Shown: positions 45,242-54,056 of the stretch, one piece after another
Layout of the letters: the number at the start of each line of letters is the position of its first letter
Numbering within the stretch: position 1 is the stretch's first letter
Source: EW11 sp035765635
GTDB lineage: Bacteria > Verrucomicrobiota > Verrucomicrobiia > Opitutales > Opitutaceae
DNA length: 64,000 nt
Direction: 5' to 3'
NCBI GenBank assembly: GCA_035765635.1
Contig: DASTWZ010000038.1
Coordinates: 67,667 to 131,666, forward strand
Translations under genes and position numbers: made by a program
Notes under the pieces: model-generated
What the model was told of the DNA's origin: nothing
Databases searched by the model: none
Seen by the model: the letters and a program-made list of their open reading frames with translations, nothing else

Positions 45242-45748
45242 ATGGCTACCCCTCGTTCCGTGCTGGAAGATCTGCCGTTTAGCTTTGTCCGCGCGTCGCT
45301 CAGCTTTCGCCGGTTCAATGACCTCACGTTGCGCAGCGTCGGCGTGGAGTCTCAGGCTCCCGGTTTGGCGACCGTGCTTCATGCGCTGGAGGAACTGGGC
45401 GACTGCGCGGTCAGTTCGCTGGCGCAGAAAACTCACCTGCCGAATGGCACGTTAACCGGGCTCTTGGACACCTTGCAGCGAGAGGGCCACCTTCGCCGCG
45501 ACCGCAACCCCGAGGATGGGCGCTCCTGGATTGTTCAGCTGACCAAGAGTGGTCGAGGGCTCTGCGCTAAACTTCATCAGCGGCATCGCACGGTGATGAA
45601 AATTTTTCGGGAGACACTCACAGAGGCCGAAGCCGCCGAGATGCAGCGGTTGCTCGAAAAACTTACCGACGCGATGCGCGCCTTCGCCGCGGATCCGGAC
45701 GAATCCGTGGTTCAGCGTCCGCGTGCGCGAGTCTCCCGGCGCACCTGA
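45242..45748 (+). CDS. MarR-family transcriptional regulator
   Basis: A 168-aa winged-helix regulator. The recognition region is VSSLAQKTHLPNGTLTGLLD followed by the wing GHLRRDRNPEDGRSWIVQLT (about residues 55-105), with long dimerisation helices at both ends. It lies 105 bases upstream of the carboxylesterase gene on the same strand and may regulate it. Effector unknown. Confidence 0.9.
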   Translation: MATPRSVLEDLPFSFVRASLSFRRFNDLTLRSVGVESQAPGLATVLHALEELGDCAVSSLAQKTHLPNGTLTGLLDTLQREGHLRRDRNPEDGRSWIVQLTKSGRGLCAKLHQRHRTVMKIFRETLTEAEAAEMQRLLEKLTDAMRAFAADPDESVVQRPRARVSRRT

Positions 45749-45853
45749 GTCCGACTCGCCCGGTCACCTATTTCCGCGTTCAGACCTTTCCTCAGCGTTG
45801 ATGCCTGAGTTTAGCGCACTCGGGCACAAGAACTCCGATTAGCCCAACACCCT

Positions 45854-47452
45854 ATGCCCACCCTGAGATTCGCCCTACTGCTGGCCTTGTTTCCCGTGCT
45901 CCTTTCCGCGGCCCCTCCGACCGGTGCTCACGATGTCCACTCCGCTGCTGCTAGCGCGTCGCGTCCGGCGCCGGTGCTGACGCAGTACGGGCAAGTTCAG
46001 GGCGTCGCAGAGGACGGGCTGGTCGTGTATCGCGGAATTCCGTTTGCCGAGCCACCGGTGGGCGACCTTCGCTGGCGGCCGCCGCAACCCGCGGCAAAAT
46101 GGAAAGGTGTGCGCGAAACCACGAAGTTCGCGCCGATTCCGATGCAAGCACCCGCCGGTGGCGTTGAGATCAGTGAGGATTGCTTGTATCTCAACGTCTG
46201 GACTCCGGCCAAATCGGCCGACGAACATCTGCCCGTCTTAGTTTGGATTTACGGCGGCGGCTTCAACGGTGGCGGCACGCGCTGGGACCCGGGTGAACGC
46301 CTCGCGCAAAAGGGAGTCGTGGTGGTCAGCATCGGCTACCGCGTTGGCCAGATCGGTTTTTTGGCGCATCCCGAACTTAGCGCCGAGTCACCGCAGCATG
46401 TTTCGGGAAACTACGGGCTTCTCGATCAGATCTGCGGACTGCAATGGATTCAAAAAAACATCGCAGCTTTCGGCGGTGATCCGACAAAGGTCACGATTTT
46501 CGGAGAGTCGGCGGGCGGCATTTCCGTCAGCATGCTGTGCGCCTCTCCGCTGGCGAAGGGGTTGTTTCGCGGTGCGATTTCAGAGAGCGGAGGCTCGTTC
46601 GGTCCGTCACGCCCGACGACCTATCCCGGCGAAAACATGAAGCGGCTTCACGACGCGGAAAAAGCCGGTGAAGACTACGCCAAAGCCGCGGGCGTGTCGT
46701 CGATCGCGGAGCTTCGCAAAATTTCCGCCGAGAAACTTCCGCAGGGCCGGGAAGTCAGTTGGGGCTGGCCGAACATCGACGGCTGGGTGATCACCGACGA
46801 CCAATATAAGTTGTATTCGAACGGTCGATACAACGACGTCGATGTGATCGTGGGCTACAACTCAGACGAGGCGGCGAGTTTCTTTTCCGCTCCGACGCCG
46901 CAAGCCCATCTCGAAGGCGTCAGAGCCCGTTATGGCAAGTTCGCCGACGATCTGCTGAAGGCCTATCCCGTTGCTCAAGGGCGCGTGAATCGGACGGCCC
47001 GCAATCTGAATCGCGACGCCGCCTTTGGCTGGCATACCTGGACGTGGGCGCGTCTGCAAAGCGAGACAGGCAAATCGAAAGTGTTCTTCTACTATTTCGA
47101 TCAGCATCCGGATTACCCGAAGGATTCGCTCCATGCCGACCAGGGCTCACCGCACGGTCAGGAAGTGGCCTACGTCTTTCAGCACCTTAAGAGCGACAAT
47201 CCGGAACTCACGAAATCCGATTTCGCCATCTCCGACGCGATGTCCTCGTACTGGGTCAACTTTGCGAAGCGCGGAGATCCAAACGGCGAAGGACTTCCGC
47301 GTTGGCCGGAGTTCAGTGAGAAAAATCCTCAGCTGATGTATTTCAGCCAGGGACTCCACCTCGGCCCGGTGCCCGATCTCGATGCGTTAAAAGTCTTGGA
47401 TTCGTACTTCGCGTGGCGACGCACACCGGAAGGCGACGCTTGGGCAAAATGA
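45854..47452 (+). CDS. Type-B carboxylesterase
   Basis: A 532-aa exported esterase of the carboxylesterase/cholinesterase family. After a signal peptide, the conserved EDCLYLNVWTPA motif (about 104) and the nucleophile elbow TIFGESAGG (Ser near 220) are present. The acid and histidine parts of the triad are expected at YNSDEAASFF (about 337) and DQGSPHGQEVAYVF (about 434). It could act on feruloyl or acetyl esters of plant cell walls, but the family is broad. It is followed after 55 bases by an alpha/beta hydrolase. Confidence 0.92.
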   Translation: MPTLRFALLLALFPVLLSAAPPTGAHDVHSAAASASRPAPVLTQYGQVQGVAEDGLVVYRGIPFAEPPVGDLRWRPPQPAAKWKGVRETTKFAPIPMQAPAGGVEISEDCLYLNVWTPAKSADEHLPVLVWIYGGGFNGGGTRWDPGERLAQKGVVVVSIGYRVGQIGFLAHPELSAESPQHVSGNYGLLDQICGLQWIQKNIAAFGGDPTKVTIFGESAGGISVSMLCASPLAKGLFRGAISESGGSFGPSRPTTYPGENMKRLHDAEKAGEDYAKAAGVSSIAELRKISAEKLPQGREVSWGWPNIDGWVITDDQYKLYSNGRYNDVDVIVGYNSDEAASFFSAPTPQAHLEGVRARYGKFADDLLKAYPVAQGRVNRTARNLNRDAAFGWHTWTWARLQSETGKSKVFFYYFDQHPDYPKDSLHADQGSPHGQEVAYVFQHLKSDNPELTKSDFAISDAMSSYWVNFAKRGDPNGEGLPRWPEFSEKNPQLMYFSQGLHLGPVPDLDALKVLDSYFAWRRTPEGDAWAK

Positions 47453-47507
47453 CCGGCGTTTGTCCAACCGAACTCAAAAACCAATTCACTCTGCACGCCC
47501 TCACTTC

Positions 47508-48440
47508 ATGCACTCATCGCTTCTTCGAACCCTCCTTTTAATTGCTCCATTGTGCGCTGTTGGTCGCGGCGCTGAACGCATTTTACCCACCGAACCCGCG
47601 CGAGCAGAGACCCACGTCGTGGTGGTCGAGAACGGCGGCACCGGACCCTATCCAGCGATCGCCACGGAAGACCGAACCCTACCTGGCATGACGATCTTTC
47701 GTCCGGCCGAGTTGGCAGCGTTTGGGCCGGATCGAAAGCTTCCGATTCTACTTTGGGGAAACGGCGCGTGCGCCAACACCACCCAGGAACACAAAAACTT
47801 CCTCAACGAAATTGCGTCGCACGGTTATATTATATTAGCGATCGGGCTGCTGGACAAAATTGACGTCCACGAACTCACGCCGAAGCAGCCCACGAACTCG
47901 AGTCAGCTTCTTGCTGCGCTGGACTGGATCACCGGGCAAAACAAAGCCGCAGGGAGTATCTATTCTGGAAAAATTGAAACCGCCAAAGTCGCGGCGATGG
48001 GAATGTCCTGCGGCGGACTCCAGGCAATCGAGATTTCAGGCGATCCACGCATCACCACCACCGTCGTTTGTAACAGCGGAGTACTGCCGGAGCCGTCGCC
48101 ACTTAAGGGCATGCCGGCCATCACGAAGCAGGCACTCGCAAATTATCATGCGCCAGTGATCTACATCATGGGCGGGCCTTCGGACATCGCGTACAAGAAC
48201 GCGATGGATGATTTCTCGAGAGTGAGCCACGTGCCCATCGCGATGACTAATTTCGACGTCGGCCACGCAGGCACGTATAGTCGCCCTCACGGTGGCGAGT
48301 TTACGCGCGTCGCACTAGCGTGGCTCGACTGGCAGCTAAAAGGGAAAGCGGAAGCATCGAGACAATTCCTCGACGCCGAGAGCGATCTCCGCCGCGATCC
48401 AAAGTGGAAGATCCAGCTGAAGAACTTTGGGTCATTATAG
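47508..48440 (+). CDS. Alpha/beta hydrolase, dienelactone-hydrolase-like
   Basis: A 310-aa exported hydrolase. The ATG at 47508 opens the signal peptide (MHSSLLRTLLLIAPLCAVG), whereas the start at 47460 adds 16 non-signal residues. The nucleophile elbow is GMSCG (Ser within AAMGMSCGGLQ). A G-N-G-A-C oxyanion strand (ILLWGNGACANTTQEHKNFL) and a late His (NFDVGHAGTYSRPHGG) complete the likely triad. It sits directly downstream of the carboxylesterase, so the two may share substrates or a transcript. Confidence 0.83.
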   Translation: MHSSLLRTLLLIAPLCAVGRGAERILPTEPARAETHVVVVENGGTGPYPAIATEDRTLPGMTIFRPAELAAFGPDRKLPILLWGNGACANTTQEHKNFLNEIASHGYIILAIGLLDKIDVHELTPKQPTNSSQLLAALDWITGQNKAAGSIYSGKIETAKVAAMGMSCGGLQAIEISGDPRITTTVVCNSGVLPEPSPLKGMPAITKQALANYHAPVIYIMGGPSDIAYKNAMDDFSRVSHVPIAMTNFDVGHAGTYSRPHGGEFTRVALAWLDWQLKGKAEASRQFLDAESDLRRDPKWKIQLKNFGSL

Positions 48441-48617
48441 TATATTTTCCTGGGTTAAGCTTCGCGCAAATTCTGCTCTGATTTTATTTTCGGTGGCGGT
48501 CATTTGCGCAGGAAGCGACCCGACGGGGTCAGACCCTAATGCCTGTAGTCAAGTGCCGCGGAGGTTAAACAACCCGCGAGCGCGAGATGCTATTACATGT
48601 AAATAACACTACAGACA
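48441..48617. other. Gap holding 5' part of repeat element A
   Basis: This 177-base region is mostly the 127-bp element (48515-48641). Nothing else is recognised; no terminator for the hydrolase gene was seen apart from the palindromic element itself. Confidence 0.5.
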
Positions 48618-48641
48618 TTAGGGTCTGACCCCTTTTCTTGC
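48515..48641 (+). mobile_element. 127-bp palindromic element, copy A
   Basis: Identical over 127 bp to 54057-54183. The outer arms are 25-bp inverted repeats with one mismatch (GGGGTCAGACCCTAATGCCT ... and its complement ending in GGGTCTGACCCC). An inner small stem is formed by GGTT-AAAC-AACC. It carries no gene and looks like a REP/BIME or MITE-type element. The last eight codons of hxlR, including its stop, lie inside it. Confidence 0.85.
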
Positions 48642-48992
48642 ATCCTCCGACGATGCGCGCGCTCCAGTTCGACGAGCGACGACCGCCTGGACATCGCTTC
48701 GCTCGCCCCATTTACAGAGTTCACGCAGCGACGGCCGCAGTGACTGTCCAAACTCTGTGAACGAATATTCCACGTGCGGGGGAAATTGAGGGCGAACTTC
48801 CCGCGCGATGAGTCCGTCGCTTTCGAGCTGACGGAGCTGCTCGGTGAGAACCTTGGGCAAAACTTCCGGCACTCGCCGCGCCAGTTCACTGGCTCGCAAA
48901 GGTCCGCCCATCAGCTCGTGAAGGATCAGCGGCTTCCATTTTCCGCCGATGAAATGCAGCGCGCGCGCCACGGGACATTCTTCGAATTTCAT
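48618..48992 (-). CDS. HxlR-family transcriptional regulator
   Basis: A 124-aa winged-helix regulator with the family signature at the N-terminus (CPVARALHFIGGKWKPLILH) and the wing region (LIAREVRPQFPPHVEYSFTE). The only N-terminal cysteine, Cys5, is the one often redox- or electrophile-active in this family. The C-terminal seven residues (ARKGVRP) and stop come from palindromic element A, so the native tail was probably replaced. It is divergent from the outer-membrane channel and molybdoenzyme operon, with a strong palindrome in the 5' spacer. Confidence 0.9.
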   Translation of the reverse strand: MKFEECPVARALHFIGGKWKPLILHELMGGPLRASELARRVPEVLPKVLTEQLRQLESDGLIAREVRPQFPPHVEYSFTEFGQSLRPSLRELCKWGERSDVQAVVARRTGARASSEDARKGVRP

Positions 48993-48999
48993 AGCTACA

Positions 49000-49021
49000 A
49001 TACTTACCGGAAGGTGAGTAT
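49000..49021. promoter_or_regulatory. HxlR operator
   Basis: ATACTTACC-GGAA-GGTGAGTAT is a 9+9 palindrome with one mismatch, located 7 bases upstream of the hxlR start. It resembles the TACTTACC-type sites usual for HxlR/QorR-type regulators. A further half site TACTTA lies at about 49024. It is placed to control both hxlR and the divergent operon. Confidence 0.7.
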
Positions 49022-49075
49022 ATTACTTATTTGTGGAGTATTGACGAAGCGGTTCGTGAATATACGAACGCGCCT

Positions 49076-50608
49076 CATATGCGGCGGCATTATAGCAGGA
49101 GCAAGCCTTCTCCTCGTCTTCGAACAGCCAGAGTTAGGGACGCAGCCTGCGCGTTGGCTGCGACTCGTTTATCGATCGGCCAATATGCTCTGGCATTTAT
49201 TATATTGTTTCTGCCTTTAACTGGCGAAGCGCAGATGACGCCAGCGGCCGGCGCAAATCCCACAAGCAACACTCCGTCGGGGCCGCCTTCGTTCCGCTTG
49301 CTGCGTTATGAAGAAGAGTATCAGGGCTCCGCCTTGAACGCGGCCTCCGAGCTGTGGCGCTCCTTGAAATATATTCCGCTCGGCTCAGGCACGGCGGAGC
49401 CTTTCGTCTCCGTCGGCGGCGAGGTGCGTTGGCAATACATCGTGAAAGACGATGATCAATTTGGCCGCATCCCTGGCTCCCAGGAATCTCTACAGCAGCG
49501 CTACCTGCTCCATTCTGATTTTGAGTTATCCCCGCGCTTCAGAGTCTTTGGCCAACTCGGGTCGGCCTGGGAGCAGGGGAAAAAACCCGCGGCGCTCCCG
49601 GTCGACGAAGATCGTTTGGATGCGCAGCAATTGTTTGCCGAGCTGTCGTTCGCCGGAGACATCAAGGCGCGCAAAAATTATATTCGCGTCGGCCGGCAGG
49701 AAATTCTGCTCGGCGGACATCAGCTCTTGAAAGTGCGCGAAGGGCCGAACGTGCGGCTGGCCTTCGACGCCGCGCGCGTTCACGCCACGGAGGGCGCTTT
49801 CGATGCGGACCTTTTCTGCGGGACGGCCGTCCAGCCACGGCCCGGATCGATGGACGATCGTTGGCTCGAACGCACCATCGAGTTTTCAGGAGTGAACGTC
49901 GGCTGGCAGCAAGCTCGGGCGCAAAGCTTGTTGCGGTCGGACGTCTTCTTTTTCGATTACCGGAATTCGTTTCTCCGTTACGAACAGGCTTCGGGACCAG
50001 AGCATCGCCAAACGGTAGGCGCGCGCATCAGCGGCCACCTCGGGTCGCTCGATTTTGACTACGAGGCCTCAAAGCAGTTCGGCCGACTCGGCACGCTGGA
50101 GATCGACGCCTGGGGCACCGCGCTCTTCACGAGTTATCATTGGGAAAAAGCCATGCTTGTTCCGAAACTAACGTTCGGACTGAGCTACGTGACCGGGGAC
50201 CGCGATCGTGCGGACCGAGAAATAAATACGTTCAACTGCCTCTTCGCCCGCGGAGATTATTTCGGAGACACGAGTTTGTTGACGGGAGCCAACACGCTCG
50301 ATGCCGGAGCGGCGATCGAGCTCAACCCAGCGCGCCGATTCTGCGTTTCGTGCCAATGGGATTTTCTGTGGCGCTCGGAAATATCGGACGGTCTCTACGC
50401 TCCGCCTCAAATTTATTTTCGCGACGGCCGCGCGAAAGATGACCGTTTTATCGGTCTGCAGCTCACCCTCAGCGGTACCTGGGTCGCGTCGCGTTTTCTG
50501 ACGCTCCAGGCGATCGGAGCCGTTTTCCTCGCGGGCGATTTCATTCGGCACGGCACGCCGAATAACGGCACGTCCGCGCTCACCTTTCGCTCTCAATTTA
50601 AATTCTAA
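49076..50608 (+). CDS. Alginate-export-family outer-membrane beta-barrel
   Basis: A protein of about 510 aa with a signal segment near residues 30-55 (IGQYALAFIILFLPLTGEA), so the true start may be somewhat later than the ATG at 49076. The body matches the alginate-export (AlgE-like) barrel family: FVSVGGEVRWQYI, ARKNYIRVGRQEILLGGHQL, VREGPNVRLAFDAARVHA, and C-terminal TFRSQFKF. It need not export alginate; members beside oxidoreductases may take up aromatic or small polar substrates. It is the first gene of the operon with the cytochrome and molybdenum hydroxylase. Confidence 0.85.
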   Translation, partial: HMRRHYSRSKPSPRLRTARVRDAACALAATRLSIGQYALAFIILFLPLTGEAQMTPAAGANPTSNTPSGPPSFRLLRYEEEYQGSALNAASELWRSLKYIPLGSGTAEPFVSVGGEVRWQYIVKDDDQFGRIPGSQESLQQRYLLHSDFELSPRFRVFGQLGSAWEQGKKPAALPVDEDRLDAQQLFAELSFAGDIKARKNYIRVGRQEILLGGHQLLKVREGPNVRLAFDAARVHATEGAFDADLFCGTAVQPRPGSMDDRWLERTIEFSGVNVGWQQARAQSLLRSDVFFFDYRNSFLRYEQASGPEHRQTVGARISGHLGSLDFDYEASKQFGRLGTLEIDAWGTALFTSYHWEKAMLVPKLTFGLSYVTGDRDRADREINTFNCLFARGDYFGDTSLLTGANTLDAGAAIELNPARRFCVSCQWDFLWRSEISDGLYAPPQIYFRDGRAKDDRFIGLQLTLSGTWVASRFLTLQAIGAVFLAGDFIRHGTPNNGTSALTFRSQFKF

Positions 50609-50617
50609 ATTACACTC

Positions 50618-51301
50618 ATGATATTCAGAACGCCTCGCAGAGTTGGCGGCATGCAGTGGTTGATTGCCGCTGTTGGCAGCTGGGCCGCAGTTGTCGCGGC
50701 TTCGGTCGCTTTTGGAGGGGGCGATGGGAGCACAAAGAACGATGGCAAGGGCTCACCCTCGCCGAGCGCAAACGTCGTTCGTGCCGCGTCATCGGCATCG
50801 GCGGAGCAAGAGGGTCTGCGCGCCTTCACAGACGTCGCGTCGGTTCTGCGGCACCCGCGTTGTCTCAATTGTCATCCTGCCGGAGACGTGCCGCGGCAAA
50901 CGGACGCGCGGTTGCCGCATTTTCCGCCCGTCACGCGTGGCGTCGACGATCGAGGCGCTGCTGGGATGCGGTGCACGACGTGTCATCAAGTCGAGAATCA
51001 GCTCAACGGTGTTCCGGGTGCGCCAGGCTGGAGTGTCGCGCCTCGCACCATGGCGTGGGAAGCGCTGAACGATCACGATCTCGCGGAACAGTTAAAGGAT
51101 CCGCAGCGAAACGGAGGCCGCACGCTCGCGCAGATCGTCGACCACCTGAATCACGAACGTCTCGTTCTCTGGGCTTGGCAGCCTGGCGGCCATCGCGCGA
51201 CGCCTCCGCTCACGCACGACCAATTCGTGAAACGTTTTGAAGATTGGATCGCGGCCGGCGCGCCGTCTCCCGCACCCGAAGCGAAAGGAATCACACCATG
51301 A
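50618..51301 (+). CDS. Di-heme c-type cytochrome
   Basis: A 227-aa protein with an N-terminal membrane/signal helix (WLIAAVGSWAAVVAASVAF) and two heme-binding motifs, C82-L-N-C-H86 and C119-T-T-C-H123. Later His and Met residues could serve as axial ligands. It lies between the outer-membrane barrel and the molybdopterin subunit, and its stop overlaps the next start (ATGA). It probably accepts electrons from the hydroxylase in the periplasm. Confidence 0.87.
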   Translation: MIFRTPRRVGGMQWLIAAVGSWAAVVAASVAFGGGDGSTKNDGKGSPSPSANVVRAASSASAEQEGLRAFTDVASVLRHPRCLNCHPAGDVPRQTDARLPHFPPVTRGVDDRGAAGMRCTTCHQVENQLNGVPGAPGWSVAPRTMAWEALNDHDLAEQLKDPQRNGGRTLAQIVDHLNHERLVLWAWQPGGHRATPPLTHDQFVKRFEDWIAAGAPSPAPEAKGITP

Positions 51302-53544
51302 CTACAGCGACAAAAACTGTGGAGATAAACCGCCGGCATTTTCTACGCGCCACTGCCCTGCTCGCGGGCGGATTCATGGTGCGCTGGGAAATCGCCGCTC
51401 CGGCCTCGGCCGCGGGCGCCACAGTCATCACCGACATCTCGGACGCAAAGCCCGCTGTACTGAATCCGTGGATACAGATCACGCCGGACAACTGGACCAC
51501 AATCGTCGTTTCCCAGGCGGAAATGGGACAGGGCATCGAGACGACGTTGAGCGCGATTGTCGCGGACGAACTCGGCTCCGACTGGAAACGCGTCCGCCGC
51601 GAGAACTCGCTCGTCGGACCCGCGTATCAGAATCCTCAATACCACTGGCAGTTCACCGGCAACGCCGAGAGCATCCGCACGTTTCACGATTATGTGCGCA
51701 CGCTGGCGGCAGCCGCGCGCGAAATGCTGATCGCTGCGGCCGCAGCGCGGTGGAAAATCGAACCAGAACAGCTCCGCGTCGCCGACAGCTTCATTTTCGA
51801 TGATCGCAATGGACGCAAAGCCTCGTTCGGCGAGCTTGCCGTGGCGGCGTCGAAAATCGCGGCGCCGGCGAAACCGAAACTGAAGCCACGCAAAGATTGG
51901 AAACTCGTGGGCGGCGTGGAGCTGGAGCGAGTCGACATTCCGGCCAAGATCGACGGCTCCGCTGTATTCGGAATCGACGTTGTCGTACCGAACATGGCGC
52001 ATGCAGCGGTGCCGTTTCCGCGCGCCTTCGGTGCGACGATCGAGCGCGTAAACACTGACGCAGCGAAGGCCATGCCGGGCGTCGTCGACATCGTTGTGCT
52101 GCGGCAGGCGTTGACCGCTAACGGCGAAAAATCCGATGCGGTCATCGCCGTCGCCGAAAAATACTGGCAGGCCGCTCGCGCATTGTCCGCGGTCGACGTG
52201 AGTTGGTCGCCGCCACCGACGGGGCTCTTTGATTCAAAGACGATCGAGGCCGCCTACGAGACGGCGTTTGCGGGAAAACCTTTCGAGCCTGTCGTGCACG
52301 AAGGTGACGCCGACAAGCGCCTCGCTTCCGACGCCGAAAATGTCGTGAGCGCGGAATATCATTCCGGTTGGCAAGCGCACGCGCCGCTCGAACCGATGAA
52401 CTGCACCGCCTTTGTCGACGGCGATCGGTGCACGCTGTGGGCGCCCACGCAGGGCCAGGAGATGTGTCAGATCGTGTTGAGCTACGGACTCGGAATCCCG
52501 AAGCAAAATGTGATTGTGAATCGCACCTATCTCGGCGGCGGTTTCGGTCGACGATTGATCGCCGACTACGCAGCGCTCGCCGCCTACGCGTCGCGAGCGG
52601 TGCACCGACCCGTGAAACTGATTTGGTCGCGGGAAATGGACATGGCGCGCGATCACTATCGTCCGGCGTTCACACAACGCGTCCGCGCCGCGCTTGGAGC
52701 CGACGGCGCGCCCGCCGCCATGGAAATAAAACTCGTGGCGCCGACGATCCTCCGCCCGGTTTCGCCGGGGCCATTTCCCAATCCGAAAATCGACCCACTC
52801 TGCGTCGAGGCCCTCGACGAAATCGCGTATCCGATCGAAAACCTGAAGGTCGGTTTTCATCTTCTCGACGTGCCGGTGCCGACGATGGTCTGGCGCACCA
52901 CGGGCGCGGGTCCGAACTTTTTCTTCCTCGAAAGTTTTATCGACGAACTCGCACATCGCGCAGACGAAGATCCGTATCGCTATAGGCGGCGCTTACTCGC
53001 GAAGAAATCGGGCAATGAGCGCCTCCTCGCCGTGCTCGATCTCGCCGCGGAAAAAAGCGGCATGGCGCGGCCGGCAAATGATGAACTCGCGCGCGGCATC
53101 GCGTGCGGTTTCGGCTTCGGCAGTTACTTCGCCCAAGTCGTCGAGGCGCGCGTCACAGATGACCTAACGGTTGATATACGCCGCGTGGTTTCTGTGATCG
53201 ATTGCGGCACCGTGCTCGATCCGCGCATCGCTTCCGCCAGCATCGCCAGCGGCGTGGTCTGGGGTTTGAGCCAGGCCTACGCCGCGGAAATTTCATTCGC
53301 CGACGGCGGCGTCGCGGAAACGAATTTCAATGGCTATAGAATTCTCACCCTGCCCGACGCGCCGCCAACCGAGACGCACTTCATCGATAGCGGACAAAAG
53401 TTGGGCGGCATCGGCGAACTCGGCCCGCTGGGCGTTCCACCCGCTCTGACCAACGCCATCTTCGCCGCGACCGGCAAACGTCTGCGCGCCCTTCCACTCG
53501 CGCGCTCAGGCGTGAAATTCCGCGGCTCCAACAACCTCGCCTGA
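51298..53544 (+). CDS. iorB: Molybdenum hydroxylase large subunit (IorB-like)
   Basis: A 748-aa molybdopterin-binding subunit of the xanthine oxidase / isoquinoline 1-oxidoreductase family. The ATG at 51298 gives a Tat signal (NRRHFLRATALLAGGF), so the holoenzyme is exported folded. Cofactor motifs include VSQAEMGQGIETTLSAIVAD, AHAPLEPMNCTAFVD, YLGGGFGRR and the C-terminal GGIGELGPLGVPPALTNAI, whose Glu is the conserved catalytic base. It oxidises an N-heterocycle or aldehyde, with exact substrate unknown. It is translationally coupled to the cytochrome gene and lies 10 bases from iorA. Confidence 0.92.
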   Translation: MTTATKTVEINRRHFLRATALLAGGFMVRWEIAAPASAAGATVITDISDAKPAVLNPWIQITPDNWTTIVVSQAEMGQGIETTLSAIVADELGSDWKRVRRENSLVGPAYQNPQYHWQFTGNAESIRTFHDYVRTLAAAAREMLIAAAAARWKIEPEQLRVADSFIFDDRNGRKASFGELAVAASKIAAPAKPKLKPRKDWKLVGGVELERVDIPAKIDGSAVFGIDVVVPNMAHAAVPFPRAFGATIERVNTDAAKAMPGVVDIVVLRQALTANGEKSDAVIAVAEKYWQAARALSAVDVSWSPPPTGLFDSKTIEAAYETAFAGKPFEPVVHEGDADKRLASDAENVVSAEYHSGWQAHAPLEPMNCTAFVDGDRCTLWAPTQGQEMCQIVLSYGLGIPKQNVIVNRTYLGGGFGRRLIADYAALAAYASRAVHRPVKLIWSREMDMARDHYRPAFTQRVRAALGADGAPAAMEIKLVAPTILRPVSPGPFPNPKIDPLCVEALDEIAYPIENLKVGFHLLDVPVPTMVWRTTGAGPNFFFLESFIDELAHRADEDPYRYRRRLLAKKSGNERLLAVLDLAAEKSGMARPANDELARGIACGFGFGSYFAQVVEARVTDDLTVDIRRVVSVIDCGTVLDPRIASASIASGVVWGLSQAYAAEISFADGGVAETNFNGYRILTLPDAPPTETHFIDSGQKLGGIGELGPLGVPPALTNAIFAATGKRLRALPLARSGVKFRGSNNLA

Positions 53545-53554
53545 ATTCTCCGCC

Positions 53555-54034
53555 ATGAAAATTTCACTCACCATCAACCAAACACTTCATGAACTCGACG
53601 TCGATGAGACCACGCCCTTGCTCTGGGTCCTCCGAGACGAGCTCGGCCTCAAAGGCACAAAGTTCGGCTGCGGCGCCGGGCTCTGCGGCGCGTGTTCCGT
53701 TCATCTGAATGGCAACGTCGTCCGCGCCTGCTCTTTCCCCATCAAGTTCGCGCAAGACGCCAACGTCACGACGATCGAAGGTTTAAAGCAGAATGGGAAA
53801 CTGCACGCCGTGCAGCAGGCCTGGATAGAAGAGCAAGTGCCACAATGCGGTTACTGCCAGCCCGGTTTCATCATGGCCGCCGCGCACTTGCTCGAACGGA
53901 AAACAAATCCCAGCGACCAAGATATCGACCAGTCTGTCACGAATCTCTGCCGCTGCGGCACCTACGAGCGCGTCCGTGCCGCCATCCATCGTGCAGCGCG
54001 ATTTGTTTCCCATGAGTCACACGAAGCACACTAA
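53555..54034 (+). CDS. iorA: Molybdenum hydroxylase [2Fe-2S] subunit (IorA-like)
   Basis: A 159-aa subunit with two [2Fe-2S] clusters. The N-terminal plant-ferredoxin-type domain has KFGCGAGLCGACSVHLNG. The C-terminal helical domain has QCGYCQPGFIMAAAHLLERK and NLCRCGTYERV. It passes electrons from the molybdenum centre of the large subunit, probably to the di-heme cytochrome. There is no Tat signal, so it would be exported with its partner. It is the last gene of the operon; palindromic element B starts 22 bases after the stop. Confidence 0.95.
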   Translation: MKISLTINQTLHELDVDETTPLLWVLRDELGLKGTKFGCGAGLCGACSVHLNGNVVRACSFPIKFAQDANVTTIEGLKQNGKLHAVQQAWIEEQVPQCGYCQPGFIMAAAHLLERKTNPSDQDIDQSVTNLCRCGTYERVRAAIHRAARFVSHESHEAH

Positions 54035-54056
54035 ATCAGAAAAATATTTCCCACGG

